Below are positions 41,430 to 53,189 of a DNA stretch of 64,000 nucleotides, in pieces. Under the pieces are notes generated by a model, which was not told the DNA's origin, did no database searches, and saw only the letters and a program-made list of their open reading frames with translations. Positions within the stretch are counted from its first letter, which is position 1; each line of letters opens with the position of its first letter. The position numbers and the translations under genes are program-made. This stretch comes from Acanthosoma haemorrhoidale (taxonomy: Eukaryota > Arthropoda > Insecta > Hemiptera > Acanthosomatidae), in NCBI GenBank assembly GCA_930367205.1, contig OV884009.1, positions 102,135,189 through 102,199,188 of the forward strand, read 5' to 3'.

Positions 41430-42555
41430 AATAAATTTATTTCAATTTGAATTCTATCCTTAGATGAAATAAATGTTCAAACAGGAAGCTATTTAAAGGA
41501 TTTCCTGTTGGAAAAATAAATTCTCTTGAGTGGATTGTGTTGGAATGGGATCCTTTTATATGACAAAGTGGTGAGCTCTAATTAGTTGATGGGTCCTGTG
41601 CAAAATAGCCTGTGCACTTTTTCACTGTTGCCCTTGACAAACTCTCGAGATGGTAATCCCTCCCGTCTCAATCTCAGCGTTTCAGCTCCACTGGCTAATG
41701 AGCTATCCGGATTAAGTTAGTTAATTGAGATGGCCTGGGTTTTCTCAGTCCTCCTCGATGAGGAAAAACAGTTTCCTTCCTTGCGTTAATTTGTCCCTGA
41801 TACCACCCTGTAGCTTCCTCCGGGTCGGTCACAAGTCACCTAAGTCTTAAGGTGGTTTTTTAACGACTTTTTTTTTAAACTAGCGCTCAACAGCTGCACT
41901 TGTGCAAATATGCTTTCTACCTGTTCTAAAGGCTGCAATGTAGAATGCATAGTAGAGGATTTTGAAACGCACGAGTGGTTGGAAGATTCAATATGTTGTT
42001 TCAAAATCAACAATGTTTTCATACACAGGGACTTTTTTGACAAGTAAGTAAAGAATAATCAAGGATATAACGAGAATATGTCATTATAACAACTAGTAGG
42101 CAAATTAGTAATTGGAGAGGTATAAGGTTAGACAATAACACAGTTTTACAACTAAACATTTGATTTGGCAATATTGGCTGATCTTTATGTTTTTTGGTGT
42201 GCTGGTACCGAAAATGAAGTCCGTTTTCTTCCATCACGTACAGATTAGTGAATTTATGATATATTATCCCAGTTTCGTAGCATAAAACCTTTAATGTCCT
42301 TATCGAGTTTTCTATGATTCTAAACATTTATTATTTCCAAATATTGCTCTCCCTTAGTCGTTGGTGGAGGCATGTAGCTCCTGTTCAGACAGGAACGTGC
42401 TTGCTGTGTGGTCTCAGTAGTCCTTCTAACGCTAAATCATTATCTCAGTCCAGTTGTATCGTGTGTCGTGAATGCAATCACCTAGGTTACTTACTTGTGT
42501 CGAAGGGAATGAACATTTTTTTTAAGTTTGAGTTTTGAAAGTGCATTTTGTAAAA
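41430..42555. other. Unassigned stretch, some ORFs
   Basis: Short ORFs include 41840-42043 (-; HIESSNHSCVSK, LQPLEQVESIFAQVQLLSA), 42019-42327 (-) and 42314-42538 (+; TGTCLLCG ... CIVCRECNH, a Cys-rich stretch). They could belong to decayed transposons but I cannot place them. A weak tRNA-like segment is near 41660-41730. Confidence 0.35.
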
Positions 42556-44150
42556 ATGTCTCATCGTCGTTGTGTTACCAGTCCAGACTATTTCTACTTC
42601 ATCTGTGGTGAACATAGAATCAGGAAAAGCCAACGAAATGCATATTTTGGTTTAAGAATAGGAGATAATGTTTAAGTTCCTCACTAAGTTTTTCATAGCT
42701 AAGTACATGAGTTATAATCATTCAAATTTGATATCTAAATGCTGTTGTGGGAGTTAAAAATCATGCGAATGACTACTTCTTTTACACCTGTGATGTTCAA
42801 GATTATAACTCAAAAAGTAAAAAGGACCTTAACTACCGAAATATTGGAATCTGCTAATCGTGGTATCGCACGGTTCTGGTTTACCAGTTCCTCAGCACCC
42901 AGCTGATTTGGACGGTATTTATTTGGAGAAGCCTGTATGGTGCAAAAGTACGAATCAAACAGTGATTTTTAAACTGACAGTTTACAGAACGAACCTGGGC
43001 ATTTTTCTCAGCAGGAGATGAACGACTCAGGGAGAGATGTTGGACTTGAGAAAGATGCAGCTCAGTTACTTAGCTCCCGGCTCAAAAACAAAAATTTATT
43101 ACTACCAGGCACTTCTTTTTCATGATATCGACATCTCGAAATCCTTGTTGTTCTTTACTTTTCGCAGGACGAGAATCTTTCTACTGTAAAGGCTTTCGTG
43201 GACTAATCGGCCAATTTGGTGTACAATATGACCCTTATCATTGGAGTCTATTCATAGACTTGTCAAAGAGAAATCAAAAAGCTGTTTTGCTTTACAATAG
43301 CAATACATGTGCTTTAGTTCAGTTGGTCATCCGGTAAATTCAAAAGAATTATACGACAATTTTGGATTGCTTAATTATAATTTGTTATAATGAATGCTAG
43401 TGATTGGTGTGTGGGGATACTAGAAATTACTCACCTATGTAATACTTATGTACACTTATGGGCTAGCTGTGATAAAATGTGATCCCATTGTAACAAAATG
43501 GGCTGGGCATGACTAAAAGTTCTGTGGCCAGGAAAATAAAAATATTATTAGGGAAATATTTGTTCCTTTTGACAAAATCTTACTACCTCCTTTACGCAAA
43601 AAGCTAGGACTGGTAAAGCAGTTCGAGAAATATCTCAATAAAGGAAGGGAATGTTTCAAATACTTGATGATCAAATAATGATCCTGGTATAAGTGATTCC
43701 AAGCTAAAAGTAGAGCCAGACTTCAGAAAACTATTTTGTTTTCAGGTGACGAATGACAACGAGAAGGAAGCCTGGAATTCGTTCCAAGCCTGGAATTTGT
43801 TCCATACCTGGAATCCAAGCTGAGAAGTTCCTTGGTAACATGAGTATCGTGTGTTCATGTTGAAGGTTTTTTAAACACAAGGTTGCAACATGAGTTTGAA
43901 GGTTCACTTCTTACACTCAAATGAGAACTATTTTCCGGAAGACATAGGGAACGTTTGGGAACAACACAGAGAAGGGTTCCGTCAGGACATCAACGAGATG
44001 GATCGAAGGTATCAGGGAAAGTGGAAAGTGAATATGATGGTGGACTATGGTTGGATGCTACAGCCTGAATCATTTGAAGAGTCGCATACCCGGAACTGCA
44101 CACAAAGAAGTTTCCAAGAAAAAAAAACATGTTTTCATAAAAATAAATAA
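42556..44150 (+). pseudogene. Decayed member of a repeated arthropod gene family of unknown function
   Basis: Pieces in order: MSHRRCVTSPDYFYFICGEH (42556), GLPVPQHPADLD, an L-rich helix block (EKDAAQLLSSRLKNKNLL, ~43045), CKGFRGLIGQFGVQYDPYHW then SLFIDLSKRNQKAVLLYN (~43180), LLPPLRKKLGLVKQFEKYLN (~43590), and the C-terminal module VHFLHSNENYFPEDIGN ... FRQDINEMDRRYQGKWKV ... MMVDYGWML (43890-44070). From memory this order matches a family of uncharacterised proteins repeated in many arthropod and mollusc genomes (FHQDI...YQGKW...ADYCW), probably mobile. Frames shift several times, so the copy is dead. No terminal repeats were found. No function is proposed. Confidence 0.72.
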
Positions 44151-45821
44151 GTAAATTAAATTCATATAATTTTTTACTATGGGAAACTTATATCTATATA
44201 GATTTATGTAAAATATTTAATGTAATGAATAAAAACTATCGGCCGATTCTGTTTTCCTTAATCATCATTTTTATTACTAAGTCTACTCGAGATCTTGAGA
44301 TTTAACACAACAACAATAACGAGCTCATTTTCGATTTCAGGGCACTAAAAAACATCAGGAAATCGAATTCCCAAAAGTTTCTTTTTGCAGGTATACCTGT
44401 GTAATGGTTAATAGCCGAAGTGAGAGCGTGCGTTGTCATTTGTCACAGGAGATTACTGGAGCGACAAATTTCCCACTTATTTCCTCAATAAAATTGACCG
44501 ATTCGAGTTAGAATCTGAACCAGTGTGTGCCACTATGATATTATCCCTTATGCTGTTCCATCAGCATTCCTGTCAAAAGGAACCAGTGTGCTCTTACAAT
44601 GGAAACCGCTCAATTCGACACTCCGGCCACTATTTTGGCTCAGTTTACGGGTAAAATTAGCCCTGAAACACTTGATTAAACCGCTGCTCATTCCTCCAAG
44701 CTACTCATCTTCTAACCTATTTTTTTTTTTTTTTTTTCGATAAACAAGCAGATTGTGATTATCACACCCGACAACAAGTGTTTATACAGGGCAATACATA
44801 AGGGCCAAACAAAAAAATAGCAATTAATAGCAAAAATAGCAAGATAACTTATAAGTGCCGTTTACTCCATTCTCTAATTTGTACAATAGTAAAACAATTT
44901 GTAAGAGTGATACAACCCAGGTATCGATAGACTTCCCCAAAGCAAAACAAAACGGCAAGTGACTATACGTAACAGAAATGTGGTATATACATTTTTTTAT
45001 TACTTGTTTGTAAAGTAAATAAGTATTGACCTGGGGCTGTTCATCTTACCCAGGTGGTGTTGTAGGAACCAATCATTTGTAAATTTGCAACGAAAGAAAT
45101 GAACGAACGTGCATGTCTTTTGTCTTACTTGTTTCTTACCATTCTGACTTAAGCAACGACTCAAGTGTGCTAACTCGTTAACAATTGTCGTTTGATTGTA
45201 AGTTAAATCTCGAATACTTTACTTGATTTTAGAGTAAGATTGAACGGTTGACCAGATGGGCAAAAGCTCTAACATACTAGGGCTAAGAGCAACACAATAG
45301 TTTGCACAAGTGAATAACCACGCACAAGTTACTTATTTGAGCAAAACATATTTTGAGTACAAGCTGTTGAGCGTCTTCATATGTGAACTCTTGTTGTATG
45401 ATTCGCAACATTGCTGCATTGAGCTGTTTAAGATTGTTTCAATCAAATACGATCACAAACTCAGAAATGATACCTAACATGTTCATGTTAAGCGACCTAA
45501 CAAAGTCGGACCTATTGAATCCCGATTCTGAAAAATCTCATATGCTTTTATTTCATCATTATATTTAAGACTAAAATTATTACATAAAGGGAGACGTTGT
45601 GTTAAATAAATTAAATATACAATTTAATACAATGTTTAATTTGTGAAAAATGATATAATATTTTTAAATGCAACTACGAATTTCATATGACCAAGTCGTC
45701 TTTGCTCATGATACGGAATAGTAGGAGTTAAGTTTTGAATACTTCAATTGACTTCAAAAGTAGTTTATTGGCAAATATACTTTAAGATATTATTAGAGTG
45801 AGAGCGATTTATTGTTAACAA
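44151..45821. other. No gene seen
   Basis: AT-rich sequence with a T-run at about 44721-44738 and short ORFs (44433-44654, 45383-45568) that match nothing I recognise. Confidence 0.5.
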
Positions 45822-46144
45822 TGAGTATATGAATGAGTGAAGAGTTTTTTTTGGGAGATTTGCATGGGTTGATGAAAGAGAATTGTTAGGTTTTCATCAA
45901 ATTTATTTATTAATGGGCAACGTTTCGACAAACTATGTATGTATGCATCAGGTCCTTGCGTGAAGGAACAGTTCTAACTGTCATAAAAAGTCTACACCAA
46001 CCTCCTTCTCACTGAAGGCCTCATGCAGGCGTGCATAGTAAGTCGAAACATTGCCCATTAATAAATTTTATGAAAAGCTAATGGCTCTGTTTCATCAACC
46101 TTAACCAATCTCCCAAAAAACTCTTCTACTCATTTGTATACTCA
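45822..46144. mobile_element. Foldback element / long-TIR MITE (~323 bp)
   Basis: Starts TGAGTATATGAATGAGTGAA and ends with the imperfect reverse complement (TACTCATTTGTATACTCA). The arms are ~130 bp and include GTTTTTTTTGGGAGATT / AATCTCCCAAAAAAC and TTAATGGGCAACGTTTCGA / TCGAAACATTGCCCATTAA. The loop region holds GTCCTTGCGTGAAGGA. It is noncoding. Target duplications are not evident. It lies ~470 bp upstream of the receptor exon. Confidence 0.82.
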
Positions 46145-46617
46145 CAGCTGGAAATGAGCTCACAGGATAGCAACGAATGGAGGGAATAGAAATATATCTA
46201 ATGGCGAACAATCGGTATCCAGCTTCTCACGCTATTTTTATTCTAGTAATAATTCTTCTATGTGCCTAGTTATAATTGTTAGTGAATTACATTCAACTCT
46301 ATTCTTTTATGTTCCTAGTTCTTATATTATGCTGTTAGTTCATTGATCTGTACATGTTAATATATAATATAACATATTCATGCATGTGTACATAAACCCA
46401 TTATTAATTATAGGCCAATTCCCATCAGTGTAATTAATGCTATATGTTTTTTGACAGCAAGACATGCTTATGTGTACCTTTTTGTTATTCTTATGAGACA
46501 ATTTCCTAGGATAAAGTGTGGTTTATTTTCATTTAATTTCACTAAATAAATATGTAAAATTTTTGCTATTGATTTTGTTTTAATGGCGATATTTAAATAC
46601 TTTTAATGTATTTGCAG
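46145..46617 (+). other. Intron sequence upstream of the receptor exon
   Basis: AT-rich sequence ending in the splice acceptor TTTAATGTATTTGCAG (AG at 46616-46617). A T-rich polypyrimidine-like tract and TAAT branch-like motifs precede it. Confidence 0.7.
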
Positions 46618-46763
46618 ACAGCATGCAAGGACCACATGAGAAGAAGCTGCTCAATGACCTGTTGAACATGGACAGGTACAACACACTGGAGCGGCCGGTC
46701 GCCAACGAATCGGAGCCTCTGGAGGTCAGGTTTGGCCTCACCTTACAGCAGATCATTGATGTG
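46618..46763 (+). CDS. Nicotinic acetylcholine receptor alpha subunit (alpha5/6/7-like), internal exon
   Basis: 146 bp, starting in phase 1 (2 nt complete a split codon) and ending at a codon boundary, followed by donor GTGAGT. It encodes SMQGPHEKKLLNDLLNMDR, YNTLERPVANESEPLEV and RFGLTLQQIIDV. The GPHEK...LL, YNTLERPVANESEPL and LTLQQIIDV blocks are the mature N-terminus and first strands of the extracellular ligand-binding domain of insect nAChR alpha subunits, and IIDV precedes DEKNQ in the next exon of the family. The receptor is a neuronal ligand-gated cation channel in the plasma membrane. Oddity: LLNMDRYNTLERP looks two residues longer between LL and YNTLERP than the members I remember. 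The neighbouring exons were not found in the window. Confidence 0.9.
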
Positions 46764-48170
46764 GTGAGTCCTTTATCTGCATCATCCCTCTAAAGCGAAT
46801 CCACGCCAACTTATGCTTATTTTTCCTTCGGTTCCCGACGCTTCAGAGTTTCTGACGGTTTGAGATGAAAACATTTGACTTTATATATTTATTGGTGGAA
46901 GAAGGTTTGATTGGTGCCTGTTATGAAGGCAATATTATGCACAGTGGTGGCCGTCAATCAAAAATCATCACGGTCTGAAATCATTTTAAATATCTGCCAT
47001 GATAATGCTATTTCTATCCTGAGTAGATCATTGAATTAGTAAAAAAAAATCGATTACTGAAGTACGATGAAGTATATAGAGTATTGATTGAGAGGTGGTC
47101 GAACGTCGAACGTAAGCAGATCATTTGTAGCAAAGGTCACGTGGAGCAGTTTACGGGAAGCACTGAAGCAGATGGTTGGTTAGGATAAGAGAACTTTACA
47201 ATTACACCCACTGACCACTGATAAGATACAAACTCTGTTTAAAGTGCCCCTTTAATTGCTTTCGGAGAAAGGCCCTAGCATGCTTGATATTACGCAGTTT
47301 GGGTTAAACGTTTAAAACCATTATCAAATGGAAAATTTCTGTACCTCATCTCACAATACCCTGTATGGCTACTGCAGTTGCTACTACGATGGGATATTTA
47401 GTTTCCGTTGGGGAATAAATTTGGAACAGATAGAGCCGTTGGTGTGTTGGATTACGATTCTCCATCTACCATATCTACCCACTCATTCATGATTCATAAC
47501 AGTTATATTGGACAACAGTTATGTTGGATAGCCTTTTATGCCACTAGAATGCTGGATTGCTATAATTATTAATTTAGTTGTGTTTTACTCCCATGTACTA
47601 TGGTAATAAAAGTTGTAGAGTAATAAAACCGTGAAAAAATATTTAATTTAAAATACCAATCAAACCTATCCTCGGTAATATATCTGATTAGATAAGTAAC
47701 TAAACTCCTTTAATTTGTATTTGATACGCATCACAATACAGATATTTATTTTAACTTGTATACTTATTGTTATTTAGCCATATTATTATTATATTTATTG
47801 GTTTAAAATAACAAATAAACTATCCATAATATAGGTTGAAATACCAGTTAATATAATACATTATTTGGTAATTTCCCGGTTATTATTTGGTAAATTAAAT
47901 TCTTGATATCAAATATATTTATTTTAATATTCATATAACTTTACTACAAATTTTACTGTCAAAACTCAGAAGCATTAAGTGAACTATATTATTTTATAAT
48001 TTATATCGTTTGCACATATTAATTTAGTAATTTTATACAAATTTTAAGGAATATTTTATTATTCTAGAAATTAAATCTCGATACAAAGGAATCACTACTT
48101 TGAATTTGATCAAGTATTATTTGATTTATTTACGAGTGGAGGTAAGCAAGGATGAGTTAGACGAGTTGCT
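46764..48170 (+). other. Downstream intron of the receptor gene, no gene seen
   Basis: Begins with the donor GTGAGTCC. The rest is AT-rich sequence with no further receptor exon (no DEKNQ-coding block recognised). Confidence 0.65.
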
Positions 48171-48171
48171 A

Positions 48172-48360
48172 AGGTGACGTGGCTCGGGCTAATACGTGTA
48201 GTTACAGTTCCAAGGTTCGGATCGCACGGGATAAAAGCTTCTCCACTTAACCGGGTTTCCCAAAGCCAATTTACCTTTCAGTATATTAACCTCAGTTTAA
48301 GTAAGTGAAGCCACTGACTGATTCCCGAGCCATTAGGGTTCGCTTCACCCCTACCTTCTA
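48172..48360 (+). mobile_element. Candidate tRNA-derived SINE
   Basis: Contains A-box-like TGGCTCGGGCTAATACG (48180) and B-box-like GGTTCGGATCG (48214-48224) at about 35-nt spacing, as in a tRNA head, followed by ~130 bp of unrelated sequence. Substitutions in both boxes argue against a functional tRNA. Confidence 0.42.
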
Positions 48361-48364
48361 ATGG

Positions 48365-48801
48365 TCAGAATTTGATTGTATTATATAACGTATTCCGGCA
48401 AGCGATTACACAACCGTTCCAAGAAGGAAAAAAATGAGTGAAACATGTACAACATTTTACTTTAAATATCAAATCACTATGATATCGATCAGAAACATGT
48501 TTATAAAACTGATAATTAGCGAGTCCTAAGGAGTGATCTACTTTCAGACGTGTACGGGGCAACCTTCATTAAACTGTCTGACTGTATCTATGAATGTTCG
48601 ATTGATGATAGCAATCGTAAAAATGACGAAATGGATCAGCATTCTTGATAATTTGAATGCACTTGTTATTTTTTCGACGGTCAAGGAAATTATTGGCGGT
48701 AACACAGAAATAATTTCAAAGATATTCCGATATACCGACAATATATACCTATTCTTTAATAAACATTTAATCCTATACGTTAATTTATGTTATAGTTATC
48801 T
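48365..48801. other. No gene seen
   Basis: Short ORFs on both strands, none recognised. Confidence 0.4.
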
Positions 48802-49704
48802 TTCGGGTCGTCACGAGGAGGGTGTCTAGCTACCCTAGACCCGGTGACGAAGTGAGGGTTGATTAAGCTATGACCTGGACAATTGCTTCATAACGGGTCT
48901 TACTATCTGACTCCATATTTGATAGGTATGTGCCCCGACAATGTACTATGTTCAGAAGAAGAGGTATAGGTTAGATAGTGTAGGTAGTTTATGTGGTCTT
49001 GGAATGACCACGAATCTACACTCGGTATCTGAGGGTAGGCAAAAACCGTCCGGATCCCAAAAGCGAGTGTGAACCGGAGAAAGGCAGACTGAATTGCCGT
49101 GGGAGACACTACTAGGTAAAGTTTGTTGGGCCAAGGCAACCGTTGTCCGCGAGGGAGCTCTCTCCCCAAGGAGCTGCTAGATTTAGCGAGACGAAGGCAG
49201 AGAATCCCACTAGGAGAGTGTGGAGTCTGACAAGGCCGGACTAAAACATAGCGAGGTTAGGAAGAGAGATCCAGAGGTTTTGTTTTCATAAATGAGAAGG
49301 CCTTGAAACATCAGTGCAGCTGCAAGTCCATCAGTTAGAGAGCCATTGTTAGAATGATTTACAGGCCAAAACCTGGCCCTACTTATACTCAGCGGTGGCT
49401 CGTCAGTAGCCAATGATGTAAGGCGTTATTGTGGCCAATGATATCGCAGTTGCGATGGCACTTTGTTCTCGGCAGTGACCCAGGCCTCGGTCTGGGTCAC
49501 TTGCTACCTGCTCTACCCTTTCAGCCTCTAACTAGATTTTTGCAGCTGCGTCTTTTATTGTTTACAACATTTACAATGACTTATGGTTGGGTAATTTTAT
49601 TTACATTTGTTTAAATTAATTTACAACATATTGTAACCAATTTACAATATATATATACAATAGAGTATAGGGTGATTTATCTTATGTAGTTAGCGGTCGC
49701 TACA
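48802..49704 (-). mobile_element. LTR-like dispersed repeat, long copy B
   Basis: Matches copy A (19956-20572) at both ends and ends in the same TTAGCGGTCGCTACA. It is flanked by the 5-bp direct repeat TTATC (48797-48801 and 49705-49709). About 290 bp around 49245-49545 (CGGTGGCTCGTCAGTAGCCA, GACCCAGGCCTCGGTCTGGG) is present only here. The minus strand begins TGTAGCGACCGC and carries AATAAAAG (near 49555). No ORF is conserved between the copies beyond a short stretch with a frame change. A solo LTR with an internal indel is the best guess. Confidence 0.62.
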
Positions 49705-49709
49705 TTATC

Positions 49710-49855
49710 TATTTCCAATTATTACCGGTAATTAAAAATCTTCTATTCGACAACAACATGATATTCACCGATCCGGATAGTAAAGGCTTTGCTTCCGAAC
49801 AGGAACGAGTTATCGTCTTTTATGTGTCTGATTAGCTGTCGCTCTTTCTGTGAGT
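49710..49855. other. Spacer between the LTR-like repeat and LOA copy 2
   Basis: Short unique sequence, nothing recognised. Confidence 0.4.
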
Positions 49856-49862
49856 TAGAAAG

Positions 49863-51737
49863 CCTCTAGCTGGATAAACACCATGCTAGAGAATAGGATT
49901 TTACAATCACAATTGGGACAAACCAAACTGTGGATGAAGCCAGTGGGAGGATGTCCACAGGGAGGGGTGTTATCTCCATTACTGTGGTGTTTGGTCGTTG
50001 ACTCATTGTTAACAAACCTAAACTCTGCAGGGTTCTACGCACAGGGATATGCTGATGACATTGCTGTGCTCATAGGGGGCAAGTTCTCAGAAACCATTTC
50101 TGAGTTGCTTTCCGCATCGATGGTTCTTTTGAGGGATTGGTGTGAAAAGAACGGTTTAGGAATCAATCCCCAGAAGATAAATCTCTGTATCTTCACTAAC
50201 AAAAGAAATGCTATAGTTAGACCACCCTATATAGGGGGGACACAGGTAAGCATTTGTAGTGAGGTAAAGCATCTAGGGGTTACTCTGGATAGAAAATTGG
50301 ACTGGTCTAAACACATCAGGAATACTACTATGAAGGCACTTCGATGCCTCTATGCATGTAAAAGGGCTGTGGGTAGGACCTGGGGACTACATCCCAGAAT
50401 GTTATTCTGGCTATATACCGCAACAGTTAGACCAATGGTGCTCTATGCCTCTATGGTGTGGTGGCACAGAGGTAGTATTAGTAAAAATAGAACTTTGCTT
50501 GGCAAATTACAGAGGCTTTCATGTCTCATGATCACTGGTGCCATGAGTACAACTCCTACTGCTGCAATGGAAGTCTTATTGAACTTGAATCCACTGCACA
50601 TAGAAGTAGAAGCGCAAGCCTTGAACGTGGCTTACAGACTTGCGAAATCAGGAACAAGATCCAAAGTCATGACTCACATGGGACATGGGAACTTGTTCAG
50701 AAGAATTGATGAGGACGAGGTGCTGTCAATGCACTCTGACCTACAAGTTAAGAAACACACAGACGTTTTATACTGTGCGGAAAACACAAAGACCAAACCA
50801 CATAAACTGTGTAATGGGATTAATTGCTATACAGACGGCTCACTAACAGAAAACGGATCAGGGGCCGGCATATGGAGGAAAGATAAACCAGAATCTGGGA
50901 TTTCTATTCCTTTAGGTAGACACACCTCGGTCTTTCAGGCCGAAGTGATGGCGATCAATGTCTGTACCCAAACCTTAATTGGGGAGGGTGTAAGAAACAG
51001 ACTGATCACAATTTTCACGGATAGCCAGGCAGCCATTGGCGCCCTGAGAAGCTATACGACCAGATCTTATTTGGTTGAGGATTGTAAAAACAACTTAAAC
51101 ACACTCTCGCTAGCCAATAAGGTTAGAATCGACTGGGTGCCAGGACACACAGGCATCACAGGCAATGAGAAGGCAGATGGCCTTGCAAGGGTGGGCTCAG
51201 AACTGACACCTCTTGCAGCTGAACCCATATGTGGTATCAGCCTCAGCTACGCTAAAAGGCGTATAAAATTAGCTTTAGAGGACAAGGCAAGACTCTCTTG
51301 GAGAGAAACTAAGAAACAGGAACACTCGAAACTGTTTCTTAATGGACCCTGTAAGAGAAGAAGCTCAGCACTTCTATCAATGGACAGGTGGACACTCAAA
51401 AGTGTGACAGGACTCTATACAGGTCACTGTCGGTTAAATAAACACCTCTTTAATTTGGGGATAGTGGGATCACCAATCTGCAGATTCTGCAAGAAAGAGG
51501 GAGAAACGGCACGTCATATAATATGTGACTGTGATAACTTAGCTAGAAGGCGATACCTTCACTTTGGTAGTGATCGCATTGTAGACCCCAAACTATGTGA
51601 ACTGATCGATCCATTCAGTATCCTCAGATTTGCAAAGGCCGTGGGCCTGTCACATATATAGGACAGGGACATGGACGGCGCACAATAGGTCTCAGTGAGG
51701 CCGCGGTGCACAAATGCCGGAACAAATAATAAATAAA
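49863..51737 (+). mobile_element. LOA retrotransposon copy 2, 5'-truncated
   Basis: Begins inside RT (CCTCTAGCTGGATAAAC) and runs to the 3' end and short AATAAATAA tail. It is bounded by a 7-bp target duplication TAGAAAG (49856-49862 and 51738-51744), a clean target-primed insertion. Sequence is nearly identical to the full-length element at 4.7-10.1 kb. Confidence 0.95.
49883..51661 (+). CDS. LOA ORF2 C-terminal part (RT-RNase H), 592 codons, partial
   Basis: Open from within RT to the natural stop. It has CPQGGVLSPLLW, GYADDIAVL, RNase H CYTDGSLTEN, FQAEVMA, FTDSQAA, WVPGHTGITGNEKADG and the terminal CRFCKKEGETARHI. The endonuclease and RT motif A are missing through 5' truncation, so it cannot act alone. 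I count about a dozen amino-acid differences from the same region of the complete copy (for example SMVLL/SMDLL, LDRKLDW/LDSKLDW, LNGPCK/LDGPCK). No stops have arisen, which fits a young insertion. Confidence 0.93.
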   Translation: MLENRILQSQLGQTKLWMKPVGGCPQGGVLSPLLWCLVVDSLLTNLNSAGFYAQGYADDIAVLIGGKFSETISELLSASMVLLRDWCEKNGLGINPQKINLCIFTNKRNAIVRPPYIGGTQVSICSEVKHLGVTLDRKLDWSKHIRNTTMKALRCLYACKRAVGRTWGLHPRMLFWLYTATVRPMVLYASMVWWHRGSISKNRTLLGKLQRLSCLMITGAMSTTPTAAMEVLLNLNPLHIEVEAQALNVAYRLAKSGTRSKVMTHMGHGNLFRRIDEDEVLSMHSDLQVKKHTDVLYCAENTKTKPHKLCNGINCYTDGSLTENGSGAGIWRKDKPESGISIPLGRHTSVFQAEVMAINVCTQTLIGEGVRNRLITIFTDSQAAIGALRSYTTRSYLVEDCKNNLNTLSLANKVRIDWVPGHTGITGNEKADGLARVGSELTPLAAEPICGISLSYAKRRIKLALEDKARLSWRETKKQEHSKLFLNGPCKRRSSALLSMDRWTLKSVTGLYTGHCRLNKHLFNLGIVGSPICRFCKKEGETARHIICDCDNLARRRYLHFGSDRIVDPKLCELIDPFSILRFAKAVGLSHI

Positions 51738-51744
51738 TAGAAAG

Positions 51745-52995
51745 ACCACTATAACAGTGGTCTATAAAAACTATCTTACATTTTTAATTATGTTTGACTA
51801 CATCTCAGATTAAGCTGTGCATGTCTTGATTAAGATAAAATATCAAAATGAATTAAAAAAAAAAAATTAAACGAGAAAAAATTTGTTCTCATCTTTTTTA
51901 ATAGACCCCTGTACGATAAATACCTAATTTCAACTTAAGATGGCTCGAGTGATATTCATTACGCGTGGTCTTTATTATAACATCTTTCATTTATATTTTC
52001 GTTACCATCACTTTATAATGGTAAAAGTAAATATAATTATAATAAATTAATAACCGTGTTTGTGCTTAACGAGGGTGGTTGGAATCAGAATATTGAATCT
52101 TCTTCAGAGACTTAAAAAAGCTACGATACGATTCCGAATTTGTCAACGTTTAATTATTTTTTATTTACCTTTCGTTATTGTATATTAAGTGCTTTGGAAT
52201 AAACCTTTGAAATTTCAGAGCGATTAAACCATTTTTACGGTCGCTCACACACGGAAAACACACGGACGGACGGACCTATTTGGAAGTAGAGCCACTACCT
52301 TCAGCCTTGGCAAAATATTTGAAATTTCGTATACATTTTATAAATTAATTTATTTATATTAATTCTTTTATATTTTATAATGAATCTAAGGTTAAGTAAT
52401 TAGAAAAAAATGTATTCATTAATTTTAATAAAGTGTCTCACATTGAGTTATATTTTATATAGAATACAAAAGGGTCTGCACTTTGGAACACCATTCACTG
52501 TCAACTAGCTCCTTCAGAGACAACCCTTCTTTTAAAAACATAAATAATTTATTTAAAACATCCCTTTGGACGCATTGAGTGAGTCAGCCGCTGGTTGTAA
52601 ACATCACAAAGATATCTAAATTTAAAAAAAAAATGTAAAAAACAAAAGAAGAAAGTGAGCCAATTAAGTTAGAAAATAAAAAGAAAAGTTAACAGCGCTA
52701 GGGGGAGGAGTGGAATGGAGGAGCACTTGTAGGTGAGAAACAAAGACTTCCTGGCTAAGGGATGGCCTCAGCTAATTTGAGAAAGGTCCTCTAGTCCATT
52801 CTGTCGCTTTATTTATATACATCTTGTACAACCCTTTCAGTTTAGTTTACTCAGGCTAACATGAATAAATTCATTTGTTTTTACTTTTAAGGGGATGTAT
52901 TTTTTTTCATCATTGCATCTAACAAAAGCAACAAGACGAATCTATAAAACGGCGTTACCAGATCTCAAGTGATGGGGCACTAGCACTCAAGAAGC
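51745..52995. other. No gene seen
   Basis: AT-rich sequence. No coding similarity or repeat end recognised. Confidence 0.55.
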
Positions 52996-53187
52996 GGCCT
53001 ATTAAGAAATTTGAGGCTTTCTGTCACTTTTACCGATGCAGCTCGGAACAGAGAGCAGTCACAGGCACTGCCCACTCCTCGTCCGCAAGTTTCTCTCCCC
53101 CATTCCGTCCATCCTGTCAACCCGTAAACCCAATGCCATCCAATCCATACACGAGGACGTGCTTTGCTGTCTGCACTCCCACGGCAC
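52996..53187 (+). mobile_element. Small Jockey fragment with internal deletion
   Basis: Begins in the ORF1 C-terminal region (AAGAAGCGGCC, TTTGAGGCTTTCTGTC, CGGAACAGAGAGCAGTCACA) and jumps to the endonuclease region (ACACGAGGACGTGCTTTGCT, GTCTGCACTC). About 600 bp between these points are missing. Orientation is plus. Confidence 0.75.
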
Positions 53188-53189
53188 TA

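Noticed and set aside
41660..41730. tRNA-like segment on the minus strand (GGATAGCTCATTAGCCAGTGG)
   Set aside because: It has an A-box-like start but no acceptable B box at the expected distance.
42314..42538. Cys-rich ORF (CLLCG...CIVCRECNH) as a piggyBac-type C-terminal domain
   Set aside because: The cysteine spacing does not match well, and no transposase core or TTAA-flanked ends were found nearby.
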